Part shown: piece after piece, positions 1 to 7,663 of the stretch
Numbering within the stretch: position 1 is the first letter of the stretch
Layout: every line of letters starts with the position of its first letter
Assembly (NCBI RefSeq): GCF_000381085.1
Contig: NZ_KB905900.1
Coordinates: 173,516 to 237,515 of the forward strand
Direction: 5' to 3'
Source of the DNA: Thiomicrorhabdus arctica DSM 13458
Lineage (GTDB): Bacteria; Pseudomonadota; Gammaproteobacteria; Thiomicrospirales; Thiomicrospiraceae
Length of the DNA: 64,000 bases
Notes under the pieces: model-generated
Database searches by the model: none
What the model was told of the DNA's origin: nothing
The model's input: the letters and a program-made list of their open reading frames with translations, nothing else
Translations under genes and position numbers: made by a program

Positions 1-1010
1 TTTGGCAATGGACGCAAACGCCTATTTATCCGTATGAAGGCTTTAAGGTACACCCGCTTTACGATGACTTCACGACCCCAACTTTCGATAACCAGCACAC
101 CCTATTTAAAGGTGGCAGCTGGATCTCAACCGGCAATCTCATGAGCTCCACATCGCGTTATGCTTTTCGCCGTCATTTCTTCCAGCACGCAGGATTTCGT
201 TATATCGAATCGGCCGAAGTCGTACAGACACATTTCTCCACCTATGAAACCGATACGGCAGTCTCTCAATATTGTGAGTTTCACTACGGCGAATCGCATT
301 TTGGCGTACAAAATTTTGCCCAAGCCTATGCTCAGGCAGCCATTGAAGCCATCCAGCAAGATTCTGACTTCAACGATTCTAAAATCAACAAGGCTTTGAA
401 AGTACTGGAAGTCGGCTCCTCTGTAGGGCGAGCAAGTTTTGAACTGGCGCACTATTTTGACGAGGTGACCGGAGTAGATTTCTCGGCACGTTTTATTCAA
501 GTCGCCAATCAACTCAAAGAGACCGGAAGTGTACTCTACACAATGCCTATAGAAGGCGAGATTATAGACTTTAAGGAGTGCAGTTTAGCCGAGCTCAATT
601 TGGCAAACATCGCCAATAAATGTACCTTTTTACAGCAGGATGCCACTAATCTCAAACCGATATTTACGGGCTATGACATGGTGGTCGCGGCTAATTTGAT
701 TGACCGTCTATATGAACCTAAAAAATTCTTAGCTGAAATTCACCAGCGTTTAAATTCAAGAGGTTTATTAATGCTGACCTCCCCTTATACGTGGCTAGAA
801 GACTTTACCGCTAAAAAATATTGGCTAGGCGGCTACAAAGACCCTCAAACAGGTGAAAATGTGTCAACGCTGCAAGGTTTACACGCGGTACTGGATGCCG
901 AGTTTGAACTCGTCGGAACTCCCTTTGACTTACCGTTTGTGATTCGTGAAACCCAACGTAAATATCAACATAGTCTGTCGCAAGTCACACTTTGGAAAAA
1001 ACGAAAGTAA
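1..1010 (+). CDS. ovoA: OvoA, 5-histidylcysteine sulfoxide synthase / 4-mercaptohistidine N1-methyltransferase (3' part)
   Basis: The reading frame is open from base 3, so the gene starts outside the window. The first ~70 codons encode the end of a sulfatase-modifying-factor (FGE-like) domain, with WQWTQTPIYP, KGGSWISTGN and YAFRRHFFQHAGFRY, the characteristic end of the OvoA catalytic domain. A class I SAM methyltransferase domain follows, with motif I VLEVGSSVGRASFEL. This domain order is that of bacterial OvoA. OvoA joins cysteine to histidine C5 as a sulfoxide and later N-methylates 5-thiohistidine to ovothiol A. The iron-binding histidines lie outside the window and cannot be checked. 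An ATG at 141 is internal and not the real start. The next gene supplies the missing lyase step. Confidence 0.93.
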   Translation, partial: WQWTQTPIYPYEGFKVHPLYDDFTTPTFDNQHTLFKGGSWISTGNLMSSTSRYAFRRHFFQHAGFRYIESAEVVQTHFSTYETDTAVSQYCEFHYGESHFGVQNFAQAYAQAAIEAIQQDSDFNDSKINKALKVLEVGSSVGRASFELAHYFDEVTGVDFSARFIQVANQLKETGSVLYTMPIEGEIIDFKECSLAELNLANIANKCTFLQQDATNLKPIFTGYDMVVAANLIDRLYEPKKFLAEIHQRLNSRGLLMLTSPYTWLEDFTAKKYWLGGYKDPQTGENVSTLQGLHAVLDAEFELVGTPFDLPFVIRETQRKYQHSLSQVTLWKKRK

Positions 1011-1012
1011 AG

Positions 1013-1028
1013 TGACCAGGCCTGGTCA
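1013..1028. repeat. CCAGGCCTGG palindromic repeat, copy 1 (intergenic)
   Basis: Perfect 16-bp palindrome TGACCAGGCCTGGTCA three bases after the ovoA stop, flanked by A-rich and T-rich arms. It belongs to a family of 12 exact core copies in this window and lies between two genes of the same pathway. Confidence 0.9.
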
Positions 1029-1105
1029 TTTTGAAACAGACACTTTATTGTGTCTCTAACAAGTGCTTTATAGGCAATAAACAACATAGAAAAGAGAGTT
1101 GATTC

Positions 1106-2308
1106 ATGCAAGCGCCCCTCAATGACTTTAACGACGAGCTTAACCAAACCATTTCTAGGGAAGGGTCTTATGCCGAGAAATATGCGTTGCGTGAGGCACT
1201 GTTTGGGACAGAAGACGTCTTACCCATGTGGGTCGCCGACATGGATCTGCCCACGCCCTCGTTTATCCTCGATGCACTCAAGAAACGTTTACAACATCCT
1301 TTACTGGGATACACCGTCACACCTGAGCCCGTCTATCAAGCGATTATCGATTGGCAAGCACATCACCATTATCACATTACAACATCCCAAATAGTGTTTA
1401 CCCATAATGTTGCCAACGGTTTTCACATGGCTGTTTCTGCATTTACCCAGCCGGGCGATTCAGTTTTAGTGCAACCGCCGATTTACCCCCCATTCTTACA
1501 GGCCCCTAAACTCAATGACCGAACGCTGGTCGAAACCCCCTTAGTTCGGTTAAATCACCAATATCAAATCGACTTTGCTGCATTTGAAACGGCCATCGTC
1601 GACAACCAGGTAAAATTGTTCCTATTTTGTAATCCCCACAATCCCGTTGGCCGCGTTTGGTTACGATCTGAGCTGGAACAAATCGCTGAAATTTGCGTGC
1701 GCCATAATGTCATAATTGTCTCGGATGAGATTCACTCTGACTTAGTTTATGACGGCCAACAACACGTGCCTATTGCATCTCTTTCTCCAGAGGTTGCTAA
1801 CATAACGGTTACACTAAGCTCCCCTGGTAAAACCTTTAATTTAGGGGGCTTACAAATCGGTTATGCCCTCATTGCTAACCCTCAATTGAAAACCGCTTAT
1901 TTGAGCATTGCCAACAGCGTTTCTATCCACAACTTGAATCTGTTCGCTATGATTGCCTTGCAATCCGCCTATTCCAAACAGGGTTTCACGTGGAAAGAAG
2001 ATTTATTAAAGCACTTCACGCAAAACTTAGACACGGTAGAGAACTTTGTGAAAGAGTTTTTGCCTTTGGTGACTTTCTCTAGACCACAAGCGTCCTACTT
2101 GATTTGGCTGGATTTTAGAGAGATGTTTGATGATCAAGAAACACTAAAAAATTGGCTCGTCCAAAAAGCAAAATTAGGGTTAAACGATGGATTAGCCTTT
2201 GGCGAGGCTGGCAAAGGGTTTATGCGAATGAACATCGCCGTCTCGAAACCCGCTTTACTCAAAGCCTTAAAACAGTTAGAAACGGCGGCGAGCGCCTACA
2301 TCCGCTAA
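1106..2308 (+). CDS. ovoB: PLP-dependent C-S lyase, probable OvoB (MalY/PatB family)
   Basis: 400-residue fold-type I aminotransferase-like enzyme of the MalY/PatB cystathionine beta-lyase family. Visible motifs are MWVADMDLPTP near residue 41, NPHNPVGR at 176-183, SDEIHSDL at 206-213 and the PLP lysine K242 in SSPGKTFNLGG. A lyase of this family (OvoB) cleaves 5-histidylcysteine sulfoxide to 5-thiohistidine in ovothiol A synthesis. The position directly after ovoA, same strand, 95 bp apart, makes that the best reading; without the context it would be annotated as cystathionine beta-lyase. The start has an AAAGAGAG ribosome-binding site about 8 bases upstream. The assignment to ovoB is an inference from family plus context. 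Confidence 0.82.
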   Translation: MQAPLNDFNDELNQTISREGSYAEKYALREALFGTEDVLPMWVADMDLPTPSFILDALKKRLQHPLLGYTVTPEPVYQAIIDWQAHHHYHITTSQIVFTHNVANGFHMAVSAFTQPGDSVLVQPPIYPPFLQAPKLNDRTLVETPLVRLNHQYQIDFAAFETAIVDNQVKLFLFCNPHNPVGRVWLRSELEQIAEICVRHNVIIVSDEIHSDLVYDGQQHVPIASLSPEVANITVTLSSPGKTFNLGGLQIGYALIANPQLKTAYLSIANSVSIHNLNLFAMIALQSAYSKQGFTWKEDLLKHFTQNLDTVENFVKEFLPLVTFSRPQASYLIWLDFREMFDDQETLKNWLVQKAKLGLNDGLAFGEAGKGFMRMNIAVSKPALLKALKQLETAASAYIR

Positions 2309-2317
2309 CAAACTGCT

Positions 2318-3793
2318 TTATGAACGCTCCGATCTATTTAATACAAATACAGCGGAAAACAGATTGGCTTTAATACTCAATTTAAGCGTTGAGTGGTGAA
2401 CGTCACAAATGGCTTTTACCATGGGTAAACCGAGTCCGTTGCCTTGGTCCGAACGTGCGCTGTCTAAACGAACAAAGGGTTTTTGTATCTCCAATAACTG
2501 TTCTTGTTTTATGTCCACACCACTATTATCAATGCGAATTTCAACACGATTTTTTGGTGTGAGTTGTAATCTGAATTCAATACGCTCTCCCGAATGCGAG
2601 TAATTCAAAGCATTTTCTAAAAGGTTAATAATCGCTTGAGCCAACAACTGCCGATCGCCCTGAACCCATAAGTTTTCAGAGAGGTTATTCACCCATATCA
2701 ACCCTTGCTCTGAGCCCATATCTTGATACAGATCGCTTAAGTTTTCACACAATTTTGATAGGTTCACCGGGTGTAAAACACCACTTTGAGTGCCGGATTC
2801 TAATCGTCCTAACTGCAATAACGCATTAAACGTTTTACCCAAGGAATCCATCTCCTGCAAAACATCCGATAAGGCATCTGAACTCACTGACGGTTGGCTT
2901 TGCAAGCTTTCAACTCTGGTTTGGATCCGCGTTAAAGGCTTGCGTAAATCGTGTGCGATATTTTGGCTGACTTGGCGCATATCGCGCATCAACTGTTCGA
3001 TGGTGTCTAACATTCGGTTTAAATGCGATGCAAGTTCATCAAACTCATCGGGTAAATGATTCAAAGACGGCAGTCTTACTCGATGGCTTAAATTCCCCGA
3101 TTCAATCGCTCTCGCTGTTTGATTAATGGGATCAATTCTTTGTAATATTTTATTTCCCAACAGCCAACCTAATAATAAAGAGATGAAGGTAACCCCACCA
3201 AATAGCAGCAGCATGACCATCAAGGTAAAGTCTTTCAATTGTTCAGTGGAATCGATACTCTGAGTAATCAATAGCTTTGACCCATCGGTAAACTCGGTGG
3301 CCACCGCTGGCCAAAATCCTTCGTCAATATCCATTCGCTGCAGCGGCAGATTTTCTTTTTCCAACAGAACATTCGCCACCTGACTATCCAATACCACTTC
3401 TTCAGGCCAACTCTGTAATCCCCCCGCCAATCGTTCGCCCTGTGCGGACAATAACAAATAATATCGGTGGCTGTGACCTCGTGTTTGATTCTCAGCTTTT
3501 AGCTGCTGTAAATTCTCGATAAGAGACGCTTGACCTTGCGTTTGTTGAATACGTGTCAACTGCCCCAGGTTGTAGCTTAAATCGGAACTTATTTGAGCCA
3601 ACACAAAGCTGTTTAAAGCCCAATACAACGTTAACATGGCTAACAGGGTTAACCCGCTCAAAAAGATGGATTGGCGGATGGCCAGGCGCATGGCAAGCGT
3701 TTGCCAAATATTAGGTTTTGTCACATTTAACTCATTATTGGCGGAGCGTTTCAATGGATTACGCCAAAACGTCTGGAGTGTGCGAAAAAACAT
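2318..3793 (-). CDS. Sensor histidine kinase (HAMP-HisKA-HATPase)
   Basis: 491-residue membrane sensor kinase. A membrane segment at about 43-65 and another at about 188-213 bracket a ~120-residue periplasmic domain. HAMP follows at 214-265, then the dimerisation domain with the phospho-acceptor H281 in NIAHDLRKPLTRI. The ATPase domain shows an N-box at 390-394, G1 at DNSG (422-425) and G2 at GNGLGLP (451-457). The start lies inside the end of the response-regulator gene (35-bp overlap), with a GAGG-type site upstream, so the pair is translationally coupled. The stop is 9 bases from that of ovoB, a tight convergent junction. The cue is unknown; divergence from an efflux operon suggests control of that operon. 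Confidence 0.93.
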   Translation of the reverse strand: MFFRTLQTFWRNPLKRSANNELNVTKPNIWQTLAMRLAIRQSIFLSGLTLLAMLTLYWALNSFVLAQISSDLSYNLGQLTRIQQTQGQASLIENLQQLKAENQTRGHSHRYYLLLSAQGERLAGGLQSWPEEVVLDSQVANVLLEKENLPLQRMDIDEGFWPAVATEFTDGSKLLITQSIDSTEQLKDFTLMVMLLLFGGVTFISLLLGWLLGNKILQRIDPINQTARAIESGNLSHRVRLPSLNHLPDEFDELASHLNRMLDTIEQLMRDMRQVSQNIAHDLRKPLTRIQTRVESLQSQPSVSSDALSDVLQEMDSLGKTFNALLQLGRLESGTQSGVLHPVNLSKLCENLSDLYQDMGSEQGLIWVNNLSENLWVQGDRQLLAQAIINLLENALNYSHSGERIEFRLQLTPKNRVEIRIDNSGVDIKQEQLLEIQKPFVRLDSARSDQGNGLGLPMVKAICDVHHSTLKLSIKANLFSAVFVLNRSERS

Positions 3794-4457
3794 ACCCTTT
3801 GCCTCGTATCGTGTGAATCAATGGTGGATGAAAGGGTTTGTCCACTTTGGTACGTAAGCGGGATATTTGGGTATCAATCAAATTGGAGTCGGTATCAAAA
3901 TGAAAATCCCAAACCTTTTCAAGCAACATATTACGGGTAATTAATTGATTGGGGTTGAGTGCAAAATACTCTAATAACTTTCGCTCCTGAGGCTGTAAAA
4001 GCACACGTTTTTCTTGACGAAAGACCTTTCCGGACACCTTATTCAAACGTAAATCAAACACCTCTATCCAATCATTTAAAATCGGGGACATGACGGTTTG
4101 TGAGCGTTTGACCAGTACCTCGAGCCGAGCAACGAGCTCTCTTAATGCATAGGGTTTGACCAGATAGTCGTCCCCTCCCGCTTGCAGACCCTCTACGCGT
4201 TCGTCTACGTCCCCCAGTGCACTCAATATTAGAACAGGCATTGTATTATGGTTGGCTCGCAGCTGTTTAATTGCCTCGATGCCATCCATTTTCGGCATCA
4301 TTCGGTCAATGACCATGACATCGAAAGAGTCTTGGGCGACCGACGCCAGCGCCTCAAGCCCATTTCTGGCTAACTGCGTTTGATGCCCTAAGCTTTCTAA
4401 ATTTTGCGCCAACACCTCTGCTGCAATGGGGTCGTCCTCAACAATCAACAATTTCAT
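3759..4457 (-). CDS. OmpR/PhoB-family response regulator
   Basis: 232-residue two-component regulator beginning MKLLIVEDD. The receiver domain has the acidic pair E7/D8/D9, phospho-acceptor D51 in MVIDRMMP, S79 and K101 in VKPYAL. A winged-helix DNA-binding domain follows, ending with the family hallmark HTIRGKGYVF. The ATG at 4457 is chosen because AAGGA lies about 7 bases upstream and the receiver begins immediately; the frame stays open to 4553 but without domain content. The gene is divergent from the PepSY/RND operon, and the 222-bp gap contains an 11-bp direct repeat that could be its binding site. Confidence 0.93.
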   Translation of the reverse strand: MKLLIVEDDPIAAEVLAQNLESLGHQTQLARNGLEALASVAQDSFDVMVIDRMMPKMDGIEAIKQLRANHNTMPVLILSALGDVDERVEGLQAGGDDYLVKPYALRELVARLEVLVKRSQTVMSPILNDWIEVFDLRLNKVSGKVFRQEKRVLLQPQERKLLEYFALNPNQLITRNMLLEKVWDFHFDTDSNLIDTQISRLRTKVDKPFHPPLIHTIRGKGYVFSHTPDVLA

Positions 4458-4545
4458 TTTTTGATTCCTTATTCCAGACAAATCAACTTGTCCATTTAAC
4501 CACCATATGATGCTTATAGTATAAAAGTGTTTGCCGCCAACCAAC

Positions 4546-4586
4546 CTTACCAAATAGAAAGGTCATTCGCCGCTTCCTTACCAAAT
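4546..4586. promoter_or_regulatory. Direct repeat CCTTACCAAAT x2, candidate response-regulator operator
   Basis: CCTTACCAAAT occurs at 4546-4556 and again at 4576-4586, start to start exactly 30 bp (about three helical turns). Each copy is preceded by a GCCGC-containing stretch, so similarity extends upstream. It lies between the divergent regulator gene and the efflux operon. Tandem direct repeats at whole-turn spacing are usual for OmpR/PhoB-type regulators; the binding is inferred. Confidence 0.5.
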
Positions 4587-4679
4587 GGCAAACGACACCT
4601 TACAAGCTTGCGAATATGATGAACTCTAGAAAGGGATTCCCCCTGACGTTCAACTTGTATCTACATTAGGAGAAATCGA

Positions 4680-5168
4680 ATGACACCGTCAATAGCACCA
4701 TGTGTGGCACTTAAGAAAAATACAGCTCAACAAAGTCAAAGGCAATATCTGTCGGCAATTGGGCTGTCCATTACTCTATTGGTCAGCAGCGCACAGGCTT
4801 TTTCTGCAGAGTCACTCTATCAAGGGACTCCCATTAAAGGTGAGCTAAGCAGCCAGCAGTTAGTACAATTAACCAATCAAGAGGACGAAGAGCAGGACTC
4901 GGAATATCAAGGTCAGATTCCCGTTGCATGGTACCAAGACACACAAGACGTTGCCAGATTAGCGTTAATCGATCAAACCAAGGCCATCTCATTAGGCAAC
5001 CAAACAGGTCTAGGAAAAGTCTTTAAAGCAAAGTTAGATGAAGATGAAAACTTCTTGGTCTGGGAACTGACTATTTTAAGCCAACAGGGACAGATGTTTG
5101 ATCTGACATTGGATGCCGGCAATGGCAACGCCATTAAACTTGCACTGTCTGAGGAGAATGAGGACTAA
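4680..5168 (+). CDS. Periplasmic PepSY-domain protein
   Basis: 162-residue exported protein. The N-terminus has a basic stretch and a hydrophobic segment ending AQAFSAE (signal cleavage near 42). The C-terminal ~70 residues (GLGKVFKAKLDED ... MFDLTLDAGNGNAIKLAL) fit the PepSY pattern of two strands and an acidic DaxxG end. Such proteins often accompany two-component systems and metal or stress regulons, but their biochemical role is mostly unknown. A strong AGGAG site lies about 7 bases before the ATG. It is the first gene of the cluster leading into the efflux genes and diverges from the two-component genes. Confidence 0.7.
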   Translation: MTPSIAPCVALKKNTAQQSQRQYLSAIGLSITLLVSSAQAFSAESLYQGTPIKGELSSQQLVQLTNQEDEEQDSEYQGQIPVAWYQDTQDVARLALIDQTKAISLGNQTGLGKVFKAKLDEDENFLVWELTILSQQGQMFDLTLDAGNGNAIKLALSEENED

Positions 5169-5246
5169 ACGCTTTTTTCATCTAACCCCTCTGCCAAGCC
5201 TGATGCTGTCTTGCGGTGCATCACAAAACCACTGAATGGAAACACT

Positions 5247-6611
5247 ATGATCACCTTCTCACACATCTCGACTAAATCAATCGTTAATTTGAGCATCATA
5301 CTGATTCTGCTTAGTGGTTGCACTCGGTATGAAGCCAAACCCCTACCTGAAAACGTATCACTCTCTGACTCTGTGGACAGGCTGAAAGGCGCTCCTCAAA
5401 TCACATCCCCTCTTAATATCCAGCAAGTTGCCCTATTGGCCTTACTCAATAATTCCGATTTAACCGCTAAACGAACTCAATTACAGGTATCTAAAGCGCA
5501 AATTATTTCAGCTCAATTGTTTCCAGATCCTCTCCAATCAATGAACATTGATCAACCTGTAAACGGATCGTCCGGCTTAGTCAATGCTTGGGGAATTGGC
5601 TTAAGTTACGACTTAATGTCTCTACTCACCCATACAGACCAGGTAACCAGTGCACAAGAAGCCTTTAAATCGTCAAAAATGACACTGCAATGGCAAGAGT
5701 GGCAAGTGGTTCAACAAGCCCGCACACTTTTTGTTCGTAGCGAGCTAGAACACAAACGGCTACAGTTACTATCAACGTCACTGCAACTCTATCAATCCCG
5801 ATATGCTCTGTCTCAGACCGAATTGCAAAAGGGCAATGTCACCTTGGATGTCACGAGCATTGACCTGACTAGCCTTCTTGACCTGACCAGTCAAATAAAT
5901 CAACTGGCTCAAACACATAACGATACACAACAAGCCTTAGCGGACATCATGTCACTGGATAGCCGCACGACTTTTCAGCTGCAAGGCCTGCCTGCACTCA
6001 CACCTTTATCGGTCGATGAATTGGAAATATATCAAAAAAAATTGAACACGACCCGACCCGATTTATTGGCTCTTAAAGCTGGCTATCTCAGTCAAGAAGC
6101 CAATGTCCGTAATGCCATCATGGCACAGTTTCCGGCGATCACCTTAGGTGTTAGCCGTGCGAGTGACACAGGAGGGGTATTAACCAATGGACTCAATCTC
6201 TCCTTAAACCTGCCTTTATTGAACGGTAATCGAGGCGTCATTGCGCAGACGCGCGCCACACGAGCGCAGCTGTTTGCAGAGTTTCAGGCTCGACTGAATC
6301 AAGCACATAACGAAGTGCAAAAGCTGGGGCAACGAGAGCTTCTTTTAAACCAACAGCAAATCCAATTAAACCAGCTTTTACCTGAGGTGCACAAGCTCCT
6401 GATCCAAGCTCGCCCCGCCTATCAATTGGGTGAGCTCAACGCCTTAATTTTTATTAACCTAGAAACCAGCTGGATTCAAAAGCAACTGGATCAACTCAAT
6501 ATTGAGCAACTACGATGGGAAAACAAAATTGCGCTTCAAACTCTGCTTGCCATCCCTATGGAATCTCCTGTTAAACTCACAAAACCAACATTTATGGGGG
6601 ATAAATTATGA
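5247..6611 (+). CDS. TolC-family outer-membrane efflux lipoprotein
   Basis: 454-residue outer-membrane channel component of a tripartite efflux pump. The signal peptide ends in lipobox LLSGC, giving lipidated C25. The rest is long amphipathic helices with repeated heptad-like segments typical of OEP/TolC subunits (NalC/CusC-like). The ATG at 5247 is preferred over an upstream in-frame ATG at 5211 because it places the signal peptide at the N-terminus. The stop overlaps the next start as ATGA (6608-6611), so translation is coupled to the adaptor gene. Confidence 0.9.
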   Translation: MITFSHISTKSIVNLSIILILLSGCTRYEAKPLPENVSLSDSVDRLKGAPQITSPLNIQQVALLALLNNSDLTAKRTQLQVSKAQIISAQLFPDPLQSMNIDQPVNGSSGLVNAWGIGLSYDLMSLLTHTDQVTSAQEAFKSSKMTLQWQEWQVVQQARTLFVRSELEHKRLQLLSTSLQLYQSRYALSQTELQKGNVTLDVTSIDLTSLLDLTSQINQLAQTHNDTQQALADIMSLDSRTTFQLQGLPALTPLSVDELEIYQKKLNTTRPDLLALKAGYLSQEANVRNAIMAQFPAITLGVSRASDTGGVLTNGLNLSLNLPLLNGNRGVIAQTRATRAQLFAEFQARLNQAHNEVQKLGQRELLLNQQQIQLNQLLPEVHKLLIQARPAYQLGELNALIFINLETSWIQKQLDQLNIEQLRWENKIALQTLLAIPMESPVKLTKPTFMGDKL

Positions 6612-7663
6612 AAGCTACCTTACTAACAACCGCTTTACTGCTAGGATTTAATAGCTCGATTGCTCTGTCTGATGAAGACGATACCGTGCCAATAACGGTC
6701 ACGCTTACGGCACAGGTCCACTCTGAAAAAGTGAGGTTGGAATCCATCACCAAGACGCTCTCCGTTTTTGGTGATATACAACCCGATACCGATCAAATCA
6801 CGACTCTTTCACTGCCACATGCTGGATTAATCAGCCAAGTCAGTGTGCAACTGGGCCAACAAGTCAAACAAGGCGACGTACTGTTTACCGTAAATACCGC
6901 CCCCACGGCCAGAATGACTTACCTGCAAGCACAGGCCGCAGTCGCGTTTGCTCATAAAGACTTAAACCGAGAACGCCAATTATTACGCTCTCATATGAGC
7001 ACGAACGCACAAGTGTCTATCGCTGAAAGTAAGTTGCAAGACGCTAAGATCAATTTAAACAGTTTAAAAAAGCAGGGATTGGATCAGAATCAGCAGGTAT
7101 TTAGAGCACCGAAAGATGGGATTATCGTGCAACTTGACCTCAAAGCTGGGCAGCGTGTACAAGCGGACACCAGCGCCGTTCAACTCGCCAGTCAACAACA
7201 CTGGGTCATCCATTTAGGGATTGAGCCCGAAGATTTATCACAAATCACGCTTGGTCACGCCGTTAAACTGCAGTCAGTGTTTAATGACCAGTTAGTATTT
7301 ACCTCCCATATTTCACAAATCAATGCCATTCTCAATCCTGCCACCAAACGGGTGGATGTCATTGCATCCATTCCCTCAGAGCTCACACAGTCTTTAGTCT
7401 TAGGCAGCCGTTTGAAAGGTGAGATTCAACTCAATACGCACTCAGGTATCACGGTGCCTCGCAGTGCGATTTTATACGATGAGCAAGGCGCGTTTGTCTA
7501 TCAAAACATCCAGAATAAGGCCATAAAAACCAGAGTTATGACAGGTGAAAGTGACCATAATTTCGTAGAGGTCATCCATGGCCTGCAAAAGAGTGATCAC
7601 GTGATTACGCAAGGCAATTATGAGCTAGAAGAAGGCATGGCCATTCAGGAGAGCCAACCATGA
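6608..7663 (+). CDS. RND efflux periplasmic adaptor (membrane fusion protein)
   Basis: 351-residue HlyD/AcrA-type adaptor linking the inner-membrane pump to the TolC-like channel. A signal peptide covers about residues 1-21. The order is half-lipoyl (LPHAGLISQVSVQLGQQVKQGDVLF), a short helical hairpin rich in Q/A (about 98-155), second half-lipoyl (FRAPKDGIIVQLDLKAGQRV), then beta-barrel and membrane-proximal domains. It overlaps the flanking genes by ATGA at both ends. No His/Met-rich metal-binding extension is seen, so a heavy-metal role is not supported by this subunit. Confidence 0.92.
   Translation: MKATLLTTALLLGFNSSIALSDEDDTVPITVTLTAQVHSEKVRLESITKTLSVFGDIQPDTDQITTLSLPHAGLISQVSVQLGQQVKQGDVLFTVNTAPTARMTYLQAQAAVAFAHKDLNRERQLLRSHMSTNAQVSIAESKLQDAKINLNSLKKQGLDQNQQVFRAPKDGIIVQLDLKAGQRVQADTSAVQLASQQHWVIHLGIEPEDLSQITLGHAVKLQSVFNDQLVFTSHISQINAILNPATKRVDVIASIPSELTQSLVLGSRLKGEIQLNTHSGITVPRSAILYDEQGAFVYQNIQNKAIKTRVMTGESDHNFVEVIHGLQKSDHVITQGNYELEEGMAIQESQP

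Noticed and set aside
141..1010. Stand-alone methyltransferase starting at the ATG at 141
   Set aside because: The frame continues upstream to base 3 with the conserved OvoA catalytic-domain end, so the ATG is internal.
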